Origin: Streptomyces sp. WAC05374
GTDB lineage: Bacteria; Actinomycetota; Actinomycetes; Streptomycetales; Streptomycetaceae
NCBI RefSeq assembly: GCF_004353505.1
Contig: NZ_SMNQ01000003.1
Location: forward strand, 515,071-579,070
Reading direction: 5' to 3'
Length of the DNA: 64,000 bases
Part shown: piece by piece, positions 7,784 to 17,611 of the stretch
Layout: each line of letters opens with the position of its first letter
Position numbering within the stretch: position 1 is the first letter of the stretch
Position numbers and translations under genes: made by a program
Notes under the pieces: generated by a model
Databases searched by the model: none
Told to the model about the DNA's origin: nothing
Seen by the model: only the letters and a program-made list of their open reading frames with translations

Positions 7784-8758
7784 ATGCGCGTGACTCAGGT
7801 GAGGGTGTTCGGCGGACCGGAGGTCCTGGTACCGGCCGAGGCCCCGGAGCCGGTGGCGGGGCGGGGCCAGGTGCTCGTGGACGTCGCGGCGGTGGACACG
7901 ATCTTCCTGGACACCCAGCTCCGGGCGGGCCGGGCCGGCCAGTGGTTCCCGCTCCAGCCGCCGTTCGTCCCCGGCGGGGGCATCGCCGGGACGGTACGGG
8001 CCGTGGGCCCCGGGGTGGACGCGGCGCGGTGGCTGGGCCGCCGCGTGGTCGCCTCCCTGGGCCTGACCGGCGGGTACGCGGAGCGGGCCGTGGCCGGCGT
8101 GGCCTCGCTGGTGCCGGTCCCGGACGGGCTGGCGTTCACGGACGCCGCCGCGCTGGTCCACGACGGTGTCACGGCCACCGCGCTGCTGGACGCCACGGAG
8201 CTCAAGCCCGGTGAGTCGGTGCTGATCGTCGGGGCGTCGGGCGGCATGGGCACCGTGCTGGTGCAGCTCGCGAGGGCGGCGGGCGCCCGGGTGGTGGGCA
8301 CCGTGCGCGGGGCGCGCAAGGCGGCGCTCGTACGCGAGTTGGGCGCCGACGCGGTGGTCGACACGGCCGCCCCCGACTGGGTCGGGCGCGCCCGCGAGGC
8401 CCTCGGCCCCGCCGGGGCGGACGTCGTCCTGGACGGGGTGGGCGGTCAGGTGGGCCTGGCGGCGTTCGCGCTCGTGGCGGACGGCGGGCGGTTCTCCGCG
8501 CACGGCGCGCCGACCGGCGACTTCGCGCGGGTCGACACGGCGGAGGCGGAGCGGCGGGGCGTACGGGTGCTGGGCATCGGCGACGTCCAGCTCTCGGAGG
8601 CGGACCACGCCCGGCTCGCGGGCCGGGCGCTGGACGCGGCGGCCGCGGGGCTGGTGCGCCCGGTGGTCGGCGGGACCTTCCCCCTGGAGCGGGCGGCGCA
8701 GGCCCATGCGGCGATCGAGGACCGGAGCCTGCTGGGCAAGGTGGTCGTCACGGTCTGA
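7784..8758 (+). CDS. NADPH:quinone oxidoreductase-like protein (MDR superfamily)
   Basis: 324 residues from ATG 7784 (GGGAGG 11 nt upstream; GTG 7775 is too close to it). N-terminal GroES-like domain (GPEVLVPAEAPEPVAGRGQVLV), then the nucleotide-binding GASGGMGTVLVQLARAAGARVVGTVRG motif near residues 150-175. The structural-zinc cysteines of alcohol dehydrogenases are absent, which favours a quinone or enal reductase using NADPH. Its promoter carries a SoxR box. In S. coelicolor the SoxR regulon includes oxidoreductases of this kind, induced by redox-active pigments. The 3' end overlaps the convergent TetR gene by 11 bases. Confidence 0.88.
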   Translation: MRVTQVRVFGGPEVLVPAEAPEPVAGRGQVLVDVAAVDTIFLDTQLRAGRAGQWFPLQPPFVPGGGIAGTVRAVGPGVDAARWLGRRVVASLGLTGGYAERAVAGVASLVPVPDGLAFTDAAALVHDGVTATALLDATELKPGESVLIVGASGGMGTVLVQLARAAGARVVGTVRGARKAALVRELGADAVVDTAAPDWVGRAREALGPAGADVVLDGVGGQVGLAAFALVADGGRFSAHGAPTGDFARVDTAEAERRGVRVLGIGDVQLSEADHARLAGRALDAAAAGLVRPVVGGTFPLERAAQAHAAIEDRSLLGKVVVTV

Positions 8759-9500
8759 CCCGGTCCACCAGTGCCTGGACGCCGTCGAGCACGCGGTCCA
8801 GGCCGAAGCGGAACTCGGCGTCGGGGTCGTCCGGCTGGTCGATCACCCCGGCGGCGAGCATCCGCGCGACGGCCGGGTAACGGGCGGGGTCGGCCAGCCG
8901 CTGGAGGGTGCGGGCGTAGCGGGACATGACCTCCTGGGGGGTGCCGCCGGTCGCGCGGATCGCCGCGTCGATGTCGGCCATGAGCCCGGCCTCGTTGCGC
9001 ACGTACCCGCTGACCAGCAGGATCACCGAGATCTTGGTGCCCTCGTCGAGCCCGGTGCCCTCGAGGGCGACCAGCCCCCATTCCCACCACGCCACCGAAT
9101 TGGGCGTGACGGGCGGCCCGGAGATCGGTACGCGCAGCGCCCACAGGTTCCGCTGGAGGGCCGCCCGCTGCTCCCAGGCCCAGGTGGCGAGCGCCTCGCG
9201 CCAGCCGGTGCCGGGGGCGGGCAGCGGCGGCGGGGCGCCGAGCGACCGGTCCACCATCAGCACGTACAGCTCGTCCTTGGCGCCGACGTACCGGTACAGG
9301 GACATCGTCGAGACGCCCAGTTCCTTGGCGATGCGGCCCATGGAGACGGCCGCCAGGCCCTCGGTCGCGGCGAGGCCGGCCGCCGCGTCGACGATCCGCT
9401 CCAGGCTGAGTCCCGGCTTCGGGCCCTTGGCGGGACGTTCCCGCAGGCCCCAGGCGGCCTCGATGCTCGCGGGCAGCCCCGTGCCGTCACTGTCGCTCAT
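8748..9500 (-). CDS. TetR-family regulator, divergent from DrrAB-type exporter
   Basis: 250 residues. HTH: SLERIVDAAAGLAATEGLAAVSMGRIAKELGVSTMSLYRYVGAKDELYVLMVD near residues 31-85, preceded by a ~30-residue Gly/Pro extension. The C-terminal half is the TetR_C_1 type common in tetracycline/anthracycline-type regulators. It is divergent from an ABC exporter across 89 bases that hold two palindromes. It is likely the repressor of that exporter, relieved by the exported compound (inference from layout). Confidence 0.9.
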   Translation of the reverse strand: MSDSDGTGLPASIEAAWGLRERPAKGPKPGLSLERIVDAAAGLAATEGLAAVSMGRIAKELGVSTMSLYRYVGAKDELYVLMVDRSLGAPPPLPAPGTGWREALATWAWEQRAALQRNLWALRVPISGPPVTPNSVAWWEWGLVALEGTGLDEGTKISVILLVSGYVRNEAGLMADIDAAIRATGGTPQEVMSRYARTLQRLADPARYPAVARMLAAGVIDQPDDPDAEFRFGLDRVLDGVQALVDRVRP

Positions 9501-9537
9501 CCGCCGGCCTCCCTCTGGTTGACGCCCATCCTAGTAA

Positions 9538-9574
9538 TGCGTAACCCTTACACAGTGACGCGTATGCCATACGC
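9538..9574. promoter_or_regulatory. Two palindromic operator candidates between TetR and drrAB-like genes
   Basis: Site 1 is TGCGTAA-CCC-TTACACA (9538-9554, one mismatch). Site 2 is GCGTATG-C-CATACGC (9560-9574, perfect). They share the GCGTA half-site and lie about one helical turn apart. A TTGACG (9519-9524) could be the -35 of the exporter. Confidence 0.6.
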
Positions 9575-9589
9575 AGAAGGGGGAGCGCC

Positions 9590-10514
<925 letters not shown>

Positions 10515-10522
<8 letters not shown>

Positions 10523-11270
10523 CACCCTCACCCACGCCCTGACGCTGACCGGCCGCGGCATCCGCCTCAGCCGTCGCAACGTCGACGCCGTCATCACCGC
10601 GCTGGCGCTGCCGGTCATGCTGATGCTGATCTTCGTCTACTTCTTCGGCGGCGCCATCGACACCGGGACCCGGTACGTCACCTACGTCGTCCCCGGCGTC
10701 CTGCTGCTCTGCGCCGGCTTCGGCTCGTCGGCCACCGCCGTGCGCGTGAGCGAGGACATGAAGGAGGGCATCGTCGACCGCTTCCGCTCCCTCGACGTCG
10801 GCGCGACCCCGATCCTCGCCTCCCACGTCGCCGCCAGCACCGCCCGCAACCTGCTGTCGACCGCGCTCGTCCTCGGCGCCGCCTTCCTGATCGGCTTCCG
10901 CCCCTCCGCCTCCGCGGCCGGCTGGCTCGCCGCACTCGGCATCCTGCTCGCCTTCGTCGTGGCGATCTCCTGGCTCTCGGCGGCCGTCGGACTGCTGGCC
11001 CGCACCCCCGAGGCGGCGAGCGGCTTCACCTTCCTGATGATGTTTCTGCCCTACCCGAGCAGCGCCTTCGTCCCCATCGAGACGATGCCCACCTGGCTCC
11101 ACGGCTTCGCCGACCACCAGCCGGTCACCCCGGTGATCGAATCCCTCCGGGGCCTCCTGCTGGACCAGCCGGTCGGCACCGCGCCCGCCGTCGCCCTCGC
11201 CTGGTGCGCCGGACTCCTCGCGGTCGCGGTGGGTCTGTCAGGCGCGCTGTTCCGTGTGCGTACGCGCTGA
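10515..11270 (+). CDS. ABC-2 type permease, DrrB type
   Basis: 251 residues with six predicted TM segments: ALALPVMLMLIFVYFFGG, VTYVVPGVLLLCAGFG, TALVLGAAFLIGF, ALGILLAFVVAISWL, FTFLMMFLPYPSSAFVPIETMPTWL (the conserved ABC-2 C-terminal motif), and a final helix. It is the membrane partner of the preceding ATPase and is translationally coupled to it. The last 33 bases overlap the convergent HAD-like gene. Confidence 0.93.
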
Positions 11271-11744
11271 GCGGTGAGCGGCCTCGCGTACGGCGGCCAG
11301 CACCGGCTCCAGGGACGGCACCACCCGGTCCGCCCCCGCCGCGCGCAGCAGCTCGGCGGTCCGCTCGGCCCGGCCGTAGCCCAGGAACGGCACGCCCGCC
11401 TCCCGGGCGGCGGCCAGGTCGGCGGGCGTGGCACCGATCATCAGGCACGTGGCGGGCGCCGCGTCCAGCGACGCCAGGGCGTCCCCCGCACCGGCGTGGA
11501 CGTGCGGGCCGAAACAGCCCGACAGGCCCCGGGCGGCCAGGTAGCGGGCCACCACCTCCCGCGGGGTGCCGGTGACCACGACGAGCCCCGTGCCGACCGC
11601 AGCCAGGGTGCGCACCAGCGGGTCGGCGTAGGGCGTGGGCCAGGCGGTCGCACCCGCGCGCAGCAGGGTGCCCTCGAAGCCGAACAGCACGTGCTCGGTA
11701 CCGCCGAGGACATCGATGAGGTCGTCGTCGCACACAGTCGCCAC
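11238..11744 (-). CDS. HAD-superfamily-like protein with degenerate active site
   Basis: About 168 residues from GTG 11744; the start is uncertain as no clear Shine-Dalgarno is seen, and GTG 11735 is possible. The fold signature is clear: VLFGFEGTLL (motif I position), VVVTGTPREVV (motif II), and ATCLMIGATPADLAAAREAGVPFLGYG (motif IV region). However, motif I should be D-x-D-G-T and here reads G-F-E-G-T, so the nucleophile Asp is missing. Motif IV reads G-A-T-P-A-D instead of G-D-S-x-x-D. It is probably not a phosphatase, perhaps a binding or structural protein. It overlaps the end of the exporter permease gene. Confidence 0.75.
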   Translation of the reverse strand: MATVCDDDLIDVLGGTEHVLFGFEGTLLRAGATAWPTPYADPLVRTLAAVGTGLVVVTGTPREVVARYLAARGLSGCFGPHVHAGAGDALASLDAAPATCLMIGATPADLAAAREAGVPFLGYGRAERTAELLRAAGADRVVPSLEPVLAAVREAAHRSARTHTEQRA

Positions 11745-11820
11745 CAGGGGGCCGGGGCCAGGGGTACGACGAGGGTGCCAGACCGGGGACGGCCCGCACA
11801 GGGGCCGGAAGGGCCCGGGT

Positions 11821-13062
11821 CTAGAAGATGTCCGGGCACCACGGCCGGCGCGCGGTGCGCAGGAGTACGTCGGCCACCGCCGCCGCGCCCGGCGCCGCCT
11901 CCTCCACCCGCCCCAGCTCCACCAGCCGCGACACCGACTCGTCACCCAGGTACAGCGTCCCCAACTCCGCCACGTCCATGGCCAGGTCCGGCGACGCGGT
12001 GGTCGGCGCGCACGACGCGCCCTCGGGCGAGGCGTCCAGCCGGAACCGGCCGCCCGCCAGGCCCGCCGCGTCGCGCAGCTCCAGCACCAGACGGCCGCTG
12101 CCGGCATACGTACGCGCCTCCAGGGCCCGTACGGCGTCGACGATCCGCACCCACAGGAAGTCGGCGTGCGTGGTCACGAGCGCCGCCCGGGGGTCGGGCA
12201 GCAGCAGCGGCAGCAGGTCGTCGGGGGCGCGCAGACCGGTCGTGACCGTGGTCATCCAGTCCACGGAGCAGACGAAGCGCCACAGCGCCCGCTCGGCGGC
12301 CGGGGTCAGGGCGAGCAGTTCACGCACGGTGCCCCGGCACTCGGGCCGCTTGGCCTCCCAGGTGTCGTCCGCGGCGTAGCAGACGTACCCCTCCAGCTCC
12401 CCCGCCGCCGAGCGGTACGTGGCGTAGAACGGCTCCGACCAGGGCTGGTCGGGCAAGCGCGCGGCGCCCGTGGCGACGTCCCACACCCGCTGGTCGCGGC
12501 TGACCACACCGTGCCGGACGGCCCGCAGCCGGTCGTGGACGTCGGGGCCGAGCTTGCGGATCTCCTCGCCGTCCACCAGGTCGACGCGGCCGCCGTCGCC
12601 CGGGCCCGACCAGCGCGGGTCGAGCCCGGCGCGCCGCACGTCGACCGTCCACTCGGTGGTCCAGGTGGCCGGGCCGTACCCGTACCGCCCGTAGATCGGG
12701 TACTCGGCCGCGATCAGGGTCGAGACGGCCTCCCCGCGCTCCTTGGCCGCCGCGAGGTCCGCCGCCATCATGCGGCTGAGCAGCCCGCGCCGCCGGTGCG
12801 TCGGCGAGACGGTCACATTGGACACCGCGCTGGCGACGAGCCGGGCACCGCCGGGGACGGTCAACTCCTGCGCGAACGAACGGAAGGTGGCGACGCAGCG
12901 GCCGTTGTCGAACGCCCCCTGGGTGCGGCCGAGGTCGACGTACGGCAGTCTCTGCCGCACCTCGTCGTCCGGCACCACGGGCGGCTGCATGAACCCGGTG
13001 CGCCGGGCGCGCAGCCAGTCGGGGAACTCGGACGCGGTGACCGTGCGGACGTCGACGCTCAT
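11821..13062 (-). CDS. Eis-type GNAT N-acetyltransferase
   Basis: 413 residues from ATG 13062. Layout as in mycobacterial Eis: N-terminal GNAT domain with acetyl-CoA loop [15 protein letters not shown] near residues 84-98, a second degenerate GNAT domain, and a C-terminal sterol-carrier-like domain ending in a terminal Phe (WCPDIF), whose free carboxylate is the general base in Eis. [11 protein letters not shown] is another family motif. Eis proteins acetylate amines of aminoglycosides or protein lysines. It stands alone between the HAD-like gene and asparaginase. Confidence 0.92.
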   Translation of the reverse strand: MSVDVRTVTASEFPDWLRARRTGFMQPPVVPDDEVRQRLPYVDLGRTQGAFDNGRCVATFRSFAQELTVPGGARLVASAVSNVTVSPTHRRRGLLSRMMAADLAAAKERGEAVSTLIAAEYPIYGRYGYGPATWTTEWTVDVRRAGLDPRWSGPGDGGRVDLVDGEEIRKLGPDVHDRLRAVRHGVVSRDQRVWDVATGAARLPDQPWSEPFYATYRSAAGELEGYVCYAADDTWEAKRPECRGTVRELLALTPAAERALWRFVCSVDWMTTVTTGLRAPDDLLPLLLPDPRAALVTTHADFLWVRIVDAVRALEARTYAGSGRLVLELRDAAGLAGGRFRLDASPEGASCAPTTASPDLAMDVAELGTLYLGDESVSRLVELGRVEEAAPGAAAVADVLLRTARRPWCPDIF

Positions 13063-13179
13063 GGGCGCCACGCTAGGCGGCGCCCCCCGGCGCCCGCACC
13101 CGGTTTTCCGCCCCGCAGCCCGGGCCGCCCACGCGGACCGCGCCACCGCCGCCCGCCCGCCCGACCGCCCGCGCGCGGG

Positions 13180-14151
13180 TCAGAACGCCGCCCGGACCTC
13201 GCCCACCCGCTCCCCGCCGCCCAGCAGCGGTGCGTCCGCGATGCGGCCGACCACCGGCCCGTCGACGCCCAGCATCCCCAGCGCCCGCGCCAGCACCGGG
13301 CCCACGGCCCGCGAGGAACCGTCGTCGATCTTGAAGGCGAGCGCCCGGCCGTCCGCGAGGGCGACCGCCTGCACCGCCTCCGCGCCCACCTTCGCCAGCG
13401 CCCCCGGCACCTCCCGCATCAGCCAGGTGTCCGAGCGCCGGGTGCCCGCCACGTACTCGGGGTGCGCCCGCATCGCGTCGGCGACCAGCCGCTGCGGCGT
13501 CCCCTGCTCGGCCAGCACGTACGAGCGGAACGCCCGGGCCAGCCCCACCAGGCTGATCGCCGTCAGCGGCGTACCGCACCCGTCCGTGCCGACCACCGCC
13601 ACGCTCTCGCCGGACGCGGCCTCCACCTCCTCGAGGACCAGCCGCTGGAGCGGGTGCCGCCGGTCCGGGTAGGAGCGCGGGTCCCAGCCGTTGACCGCGC
13701 AGGCCCCCAGCATCGCCGCGTGCTTGCCGGAACAGTTCATGGCGATCCGGTCCCGGACCCTGCCGGCGGCCAGGTACGCCTCGGCCTCCACCGGGTCCAG
13801 CGGCAGGCCGGGCGGCGTGGCGAGGTCGGCCTCGGTGAACCCGTGGTCGGCGAGCATCTTGCGGGCGAGGTCGAGGTGGAACGGCTCGCCCGAGTGGCTC
13901 GACGTGGCCAGCGCCAGCCGCTCCCCCGACAGCTCCAGGCCCGCGCGCAGCACGGCGGCGGCCTGGAGGGGCTTGAGGGACGAGCGGGGGAAGACCGGCG
14001 CCGCCGGGTCACCGGCCGACACCTCGACGGTGCCGTCCGGGGCCAGCACGACCAGTGACCCCCGGTGGTGACCCTCGACGAAGCCGGAACGGACCACCTC
14101 GGCGAGGACCGGGGGAATGACGGTGGTGGCGGAGGTTGCAATGACGCCCAC
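13180..14151 (-). CDS. L-asparaginase II family amidohydrolase
   Basis: 323 residues, Pfam Asparaginase_II type. Motifs: [51 protein letters not shown] and GTDGCGTPL. The family hydrolyses L-asparagine to aspartate and ammonia, is unrelated to the E. coli type II fold, and is cytosolic here (no signal peptide). GTG 14151 is the most upstream in-frame start fitting the conserved N-terminus. It lies 31 bases downstream of rsiG on the same strand, so the two are probably cotranscribed. Confidence 0.93.
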   Translation of the reverse strand: MGVIATSATTVIPPVLAEVVRSGFVEGHHRGSLVVLAPDGTVEVSAGDPAAPVFPRSSLKPLQAAAVLRAGLELSGERLALATSSHSGEPFHLDLARKMLADHGFTEADLATPPGLPLDPVEAEAYLAAGRVRDRIAMNCSGKHAAMLGACAVNGWDPRSYPDRRHPLQRLVLEEVEAASGESVAVVGTDGCGTPLTAISLVGLARAFRSYVLAEQGTPQRLVADAMRAHPEYVAGTRRSDTWLMREVPGALAKVGAEAVQAVALADGRALAFKIDDGSSRAVGPVLARALGMLGVDGPVVGRIADAPLLGGGERVGEVRAAF

Positions 14152-14182
14152 CTTCCGGGACGGGACCCGCCCGCAGGCGTGC

Positions 14183-14779
14183 TCAGCGGAGCAGATCGTC
14201 TACTTGGGCTTCACCCTCACGGTACCTGCGGGCGATCTCGGCGCTACAGTCGTCGGCCGTCCGCTGGAGCTGCTGGCGACGCCGGGAGACCTGCTGTTCG
14301 TAGCGTGCGAGCCGTCCCATCGCGGCGTGCAGCTCTTCGTCCGTTCGGGCGGTGAGGTCCGACAGCTCGACCTCCGCGAGCATCTCGGCGGCCAGCCTCC
14401 GGTACTCCTCGCCGCGCGGCGTCGACACGGTCACGTGACGGGCCGAGGAGCGGTGGCGCGACGGGGTGTCGGCGAGGATCTCCGAGAGCCGGTCCACGAC
14501 CGGGACCTGCGTCCCGCCCCGCCGCGCCAGCTCGGCGCGGAGGATGTCGATGCGGCCCTGGAGGAGTCTGCGGATGTAGCTCAGGTCCGCCTCGTCGCCG
14601 TGCGAGTCCCGGCGCAGCGCGCGCAGCTCCGGCAGCCGCATGGCCGTCAGGTCGTGCGGCCGCGCCTCCGGCAGGACGGCGTCGCCGGTCCGCTGGGCCG
14701 GTGGCCGCAGCGGCCCTCTGCCACCGGCACATGTCATCGGTACGGGATGTGGCGTCTGCCCGGCGCCAGGTGTACTCAT
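14183..14779 (-). CDS. rsiG: RsiG, c-di-GMP-dependent anti-sigma factor for WhiG
   Basis: 198 residues from ATG 14779. The defining RsiG signature E-x3-S-x2-R-x3-Q-x3-D occurs twice: E63-S67-R70-Q74-D78 and E161-S165-R168-Q172-D176, each in a long predicted helix. In Streptomyces two such helices form an antiparallel coiled coil that binds a c-di-GMP dimer and sequesters sigma-WhiG, holding back sporulation. The first ~45 residues are a variable Pro/Gly-rich leader. It is divergent from dtd. Confidence 0.93.
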   Translation of the reverse strand: MSTPGAGQTPHPVPMTCAGGRGPLRPPAQRTGDAVLPEARPHDLTAMRLPELRALRRDSHGDEADLSYIRRLLQGRIDILRAELARRGGTQVPVVDRLSEILADTPSRHRSSARHVTVSTPRGEEYRRLAAEMLAEVELSDLTARTDEELHAAMGRLARYEQQVSRRRQQLQRTADDCSAEIARRYREGEAQVDDLLR

Positions 14780-14880
14780 AGGAATCCGTCCCCTCGACCG
14801 GTGCGGAAAGCACCGCCTGAGAGGCATGGTGCCATTTGTGCCACTGCCGATGCAGGCGCCTGCACCCGTTCGGACGCGGA

Positions 14881-14894
14881 TAGGTTGGTCTGTA
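14881..14894 (+). promoter_or_regulatory. -10 element for leaderless dtd transcript
   Basis: TAGGTT at 14881-14886 ends 7 nt before the ATG of dtd, so the RNA should start at or next to the start codon. No Shine-Dalgarno is present. Confidence 0.55.
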
Positions 14895-15319
14895 TGCGTG
14901 CAGTGGTACAGAGGGTCGACGGGGCCAAGGTCGTCGTCGCGGGAGAGACCGTCGGGGAAATCGTCGGCGAGGGCCTGTGCGTGCTCGTGGGGGTGACCCA
15001 CGAGGACACGGCCGAGCAGGCCGCCCAGCTCGCCCGGAAGCTGTGGTCGGTGCGGATCCTGGAGGGCGAGAAGTCCTGCTCGGACGTGAACGCACCCTTG
15101 CTGGTGATCTCGCAGTTCACCCTCTACGGGGACGCCCGCAAGGGCCGCCGCCCGACCTGGAACGCGGCGGCGCCCGGCGAGGTGGCCGAGCCGCTGGTGG
15201 ACGAGGTGGTGGCCCGCCTGCGGGAGCTGGGGGCGACGGTGGCGACGGGCCGGTTCGGCGCGGACATGCGGGTCTCGCTCACCAACCACGGCCCGTTCAC
15301 CATCGTCGTGGACGTCTGA
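14894..15319 (+). CDS. dtd: D-aminoacyl-tRNA deacylase
   Basis: 141 residues, full length for DTD. Motifs: [13 protein letters not shown] at the N-terminus, [15 protein letters not shown] (the -SQxT- active-site motif) and the C-terminal [11 protein letters not shown] (the -NxP- cross-dimer motif, with Gly before Pro). It hydrolyses D-amino acids, and glycine from tRNA-Ala, off mis-charged tRNAs in the cytosol. It starts with a probable leaderless ATG. It is convergent with ygfZ, 18 bases apart. Confidence 0.97.
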   Translation: MRAVVQRVDGAKVVVAGETVGEIVGEGLCVLVGVTHEDTAEQAAQLARKLWSVRILEGEKSCSDVNAPLLVISQFTLYGDARKGRRPTWNAAAPGEVAEPLVDEVVARLRELGATVATGRFGADMRVSLTNHGPFTIVVDV

Positions 15320-15337
15320 GTCGGCCGGCGCACGCGC

Positions 15338-16303
15338 CTACGGCTCGACCACGACCTCCTGGGCGGCGGCCGTGCCACCGGCCATCAGCTCCGCGTCCAC
15401 CGGAACGTTGCGCTTGACCAGCGCGAGCGCGATGGGGCCGAGCTCGTGGTGGCGTACCGAGGTGGTGACGAAGCCGAGCTGCCGCCCCTCGTCCCCGTCG
15501 GCCTTCAGCCGGACCGGCGTGCCGTGCGGGGGCAGGTGGACCTCACTGCCGTCGAGGTGCAGGAAGACCATCCGGCGCGGCGGCTTCCCCAGGTTGTGGA
15601 CGCGCGCCACGGTCTCCTGGCCCCGGTAGCAGCCCTTCTGGAGGTGGACGGCGCTGCCGATCAGGCCGATCTCGTGCGGGATGGTGCGGTGGTCGGTCTC
15701 GAAGCCGAGCCGGGGGCGGTGCGCCTCCACGCGCAGCGCCTCGTACGCCCAGATCCCGGCGAGCGGCCCGTGGTCCGCCGCGTAGGCCTCCAGGTCGCCG
15801 CGCGGCAGGAACAGGTCCCGGCCGTGCGGGGTCTCGCGCACGACGACGCCCTCCGGCACCTCGGCGATGGAGCCGGCCGGGAGGTGGACGACGGCGATGT
15901 CGCCGGTCCGGTCGGCGACCTCGACGCGGTAGAAGAACTTCATCGACTCCAGGTAGCCGATCAGCGCCTCCTGCGTGCCGGGCTCGACGTGCGCCCAGAC
16001 CGTCTCGCCGTCGTCGACGAGGTACAGGGCGTGCTCGATGTGCCCGTTGGCGGAGAGGATCAGCGCGTCGGTGGCGTGCCCGGTCGGCAGGTCGCTGACG
16101 GCCTGCGTCAGCAGCAGGTGCAGCCAGCTCAGCCGGTCGTCGCCGCTGACGGTGACGACACCGCGGTGGCTCAGGTCGACCAGGCCGGTGCCGGCGGCGA
16201 GGGCGCGCTGCTCGCGGAACAGGTCGCCGTAATGGGCGGCGACACCTTCGTCGTGCCCCTCGGCGGGCACGGCGCCGGGCAGGGACAGCAGAGGGCTCTT
16301 CAT
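15338..16303 (-). CDS. ygfZ: Folate-binding YgfZ/GcvT-like iron-sulfur maintenance protein
   Basis: 321 residues. The YgfZ fingerprint K-G-C-Y-x-G-Q-E is present as QKGCYRGQETVARV near residue 240, and the N-terminal GcvT-like barrel (GLVDLSHRGVVTVSGDDRLSWLH) precedes it. YgfZ uses folate to support assembly or repair of certain Fe-S enzymes. It is 10 bases downstream of nur on the same strand, so it is likely in its operon or read through from it. Confidence 0.93.
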   Translation of the reverse strand: MKSPLLSLPGAVPAEGHDEGVAAHYGDLFREQRALAAGTGLVDLSHRGVVTVSGDDRLSWLHLLLTQAVSDLPTGHATDALILSANGHIEHALYLVDDGETVWAHVEPGTQEALIGYLESMKFFYRVEVADRTGDIAVVHLPAGSIAEVPEGVVVRETPHGRDLFLPRGDLEAYAADHGPLAGIWAYEALRVEAHRPRLGFETDHRTIPHEIGLIGSAVHLQKGCYRGQETVARVHNLGKPPRRMVFLHLDGSEVHLPPHGTPVRLKADGDEGRQLGFVTTSVRHHELGPIALALVKRNVPVDAELMAGGTAAAQEVVVEP

Positions 16304-16313
16304 GGCAGCAAGC

Positions 16314-16751
16314 CTACGACCCGTTAGTCGTACCTTTCGCTGTGCAGTCCTCGCACCGGCCGAAGATCGCGAAGTGCTTCAGGTCGGTGTCGAAGCCGAA
16401 GGTCTCGCGCAGCTTGCCGGTGAACTCGGCGGCCACCGACACGTCGGCCTCGATGACGTTCGTGCAGTCGCGGCACACCAGGTGCAGGTGGTGGTGCCGG
16501 TCCGCGAGGTGGTACGTCGGCGCGCCGTGGCCCAGATGGGCGTGGCTGACGAGGCCGAGCTCCTCCAGGAGCTCCAGCGTCCGGTAGACGGTGGAGATGT
16601 TCACTCCCGAGGCCGTCTTGCGGACCTCGGTGAGGATGTCGTCGGGCGTCGCGTGCTCCAGCACGTCCACCGCTTCCAGGACAAGCTGGCGCTGGGGAGT
16701 CAGCCGGTAGCCGCGCTGCCGCAGATCGCTCTTCCAGTCGGTGCTCACCAC
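16314..16751 (-). CDS. nur: Nur, nickel-responsive Fur-family repressor
   Basis: 145 residues. All metal ligands of S. coelicolor Nur are at the same positions: nickel site His70, His72, His126; M-site His33, His86, His88, His90; structural zinc Cys93, Cys96, Cys133, Cys136. The DNA-binding helix is TASGVNISTVYRTLELLEELGLV. Ni-Nur represses nickel uptake and the Fe superoxide dismutase and indirectly allows the Ni form. Its position next to ygfZ matches what I remember of Streptomyces. Confidence 0.96.
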   Translation of the reverse strand: MVSTDWKSDLRQRGYRLTPQRQLVLEAVDVLEHATPDDILTEVRKTASGVNISTVYRTLELLEELGLVSHAHLGHGAPTYHLADRHHHLHLVCRDCTNVIEADVSVAAEFTGKLRETFGFDTDLKHFAIFGRCEDCTAKGTTNGS

Positions 16752-16790
16752 GCCGTCCAGTGTAGGAGCACCGACCCTCGATCCCCCGGC

Positions 16791-17363
16791 CTACTTGAAG
16801 AAGGCGATGCCGTCGTCGGGCAGGTCGCCCAGATCCTTGGCCCACGCCTCGACCTGCTCGGGCGTGACGACCTTCTTCAGGTGGGCCGACATGTACGGAC
16901 GCAGCGGCACCTCGGGCGTCGACTTCTCGCCGACCCACATCAGGTCGCCCTTCACATAGCCGTACAGCCGCTTGCCGCCGCTGTAGGGGCCGGAGGCGGC
17001 GGTGCGCGCGACGGCGTCCGTGACGAGGTCGATCTGCGGCTTCTGGTCGGCGAGCTCGCCGTACCAGACCTCGACGATGCCCTGGTCGCGCACCATCACG
17101 ATCTCGACCTTGCGCTCCTTGTCGATGCGCCAGTAGCCGCTCTCGGACTCCAGGGGCTTGACCTTGTTGCCCTCGGCGTCCAGGACCCAGGTGCGGGAGG
17201 TGTACTCGATGAAGTCCCGGCCGTCGTGGCTGAAGGTCACGGACTGGCCGAAGTTGCACTTCTCGGCGCCGGGGAAGTCGGAGACACCCGCGCCCTCCCA
17301 CGTACCGAGGAGGAACGCGAGGGGGACGAGGTCGGGGTTCAGGTCGGACGGAATCTCGATCAT
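16791..17363 (-). CDS. Nitrobindin/FABP-like heme-binding protein
   Basis: 190 residues, a 10-stranded beta-barrel family (DUF1794). It carries the G-x-W-x-G-x-G signature as GTWEGAG at residues 20-26 and a C-terminal MSAHLKKV segment with the candidate proximal heme His. Nitrobindins bind ferric heme and isomerise peroxynitrite; function here is by family. It is cytosolic and 39 bases upstream of nur on the same strand. Confidence 0.88.
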   Translation of the reverse strand: MIEIPSDLNPDLVPLAFLLGTWEGAGVSDFPGAEKCNFGQSVTFSHDGRDFIEYTSRTWVLDAEGNKVKPLESESGYWRIDKERKVEIVMVRDQGIVEVWYGELADQKPQIDLVTDAVARTAASGPYSGGKRLYGYVKGDLMWVGEKSTPEVPLRPYMSAHLKKVVTPEQVEAWAKDLGDLPDDGIAFFK

Positions 17364-17391
17364 GAGCAGCTCTGTCGATCTGTAGGAGTGG

Positions 17392-17493
17392 TCAGCGCTG
17401 GCCCTGGTACAGCTTCTTCACGGTCAGCACGGCGAAGCCGAGCACGCCGACGCAGACCAGGACCAGCAGGGCGGAGAAGAAAGCCTCAAGCAC
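17392..17493 (-). CDS. 33-residue single-pass membrane miniprotein
   Basis: GTG 17493 is preceded by GAGGAG at 6-7 nt spacing, the best Shine-Dalgarno in the area. The peptide is one hydrophobic helix (FFSALLVLVCVGVLGFAVL) followed by a basic tail TVKKLYQGQR, so it should insert with the tail in the cytosol. It sits 28 bases upstream of the nitrobindin-like gene and is probably cotranscribed. Function is unknown. A clear start site and sharp amphipathic layout argue that it is real. Confidence 0.7.
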   Translation of the reverse strand: MLEAFFSALLVLVCVGVLGFAVLTVKKLYQGQR

Positions 17494-17611
17494 AGGGTGC
17501 TCCTCGGTGAGCGGTGTGGGCGAAGAAAAGGGGCCGGGTCCCAGCGTAATGGGTGGCGACCGGCCCCTCCGTGTGAGGTTCGGCCCACGGGCGCGCACTA
17601 CAGTTCCGGGC

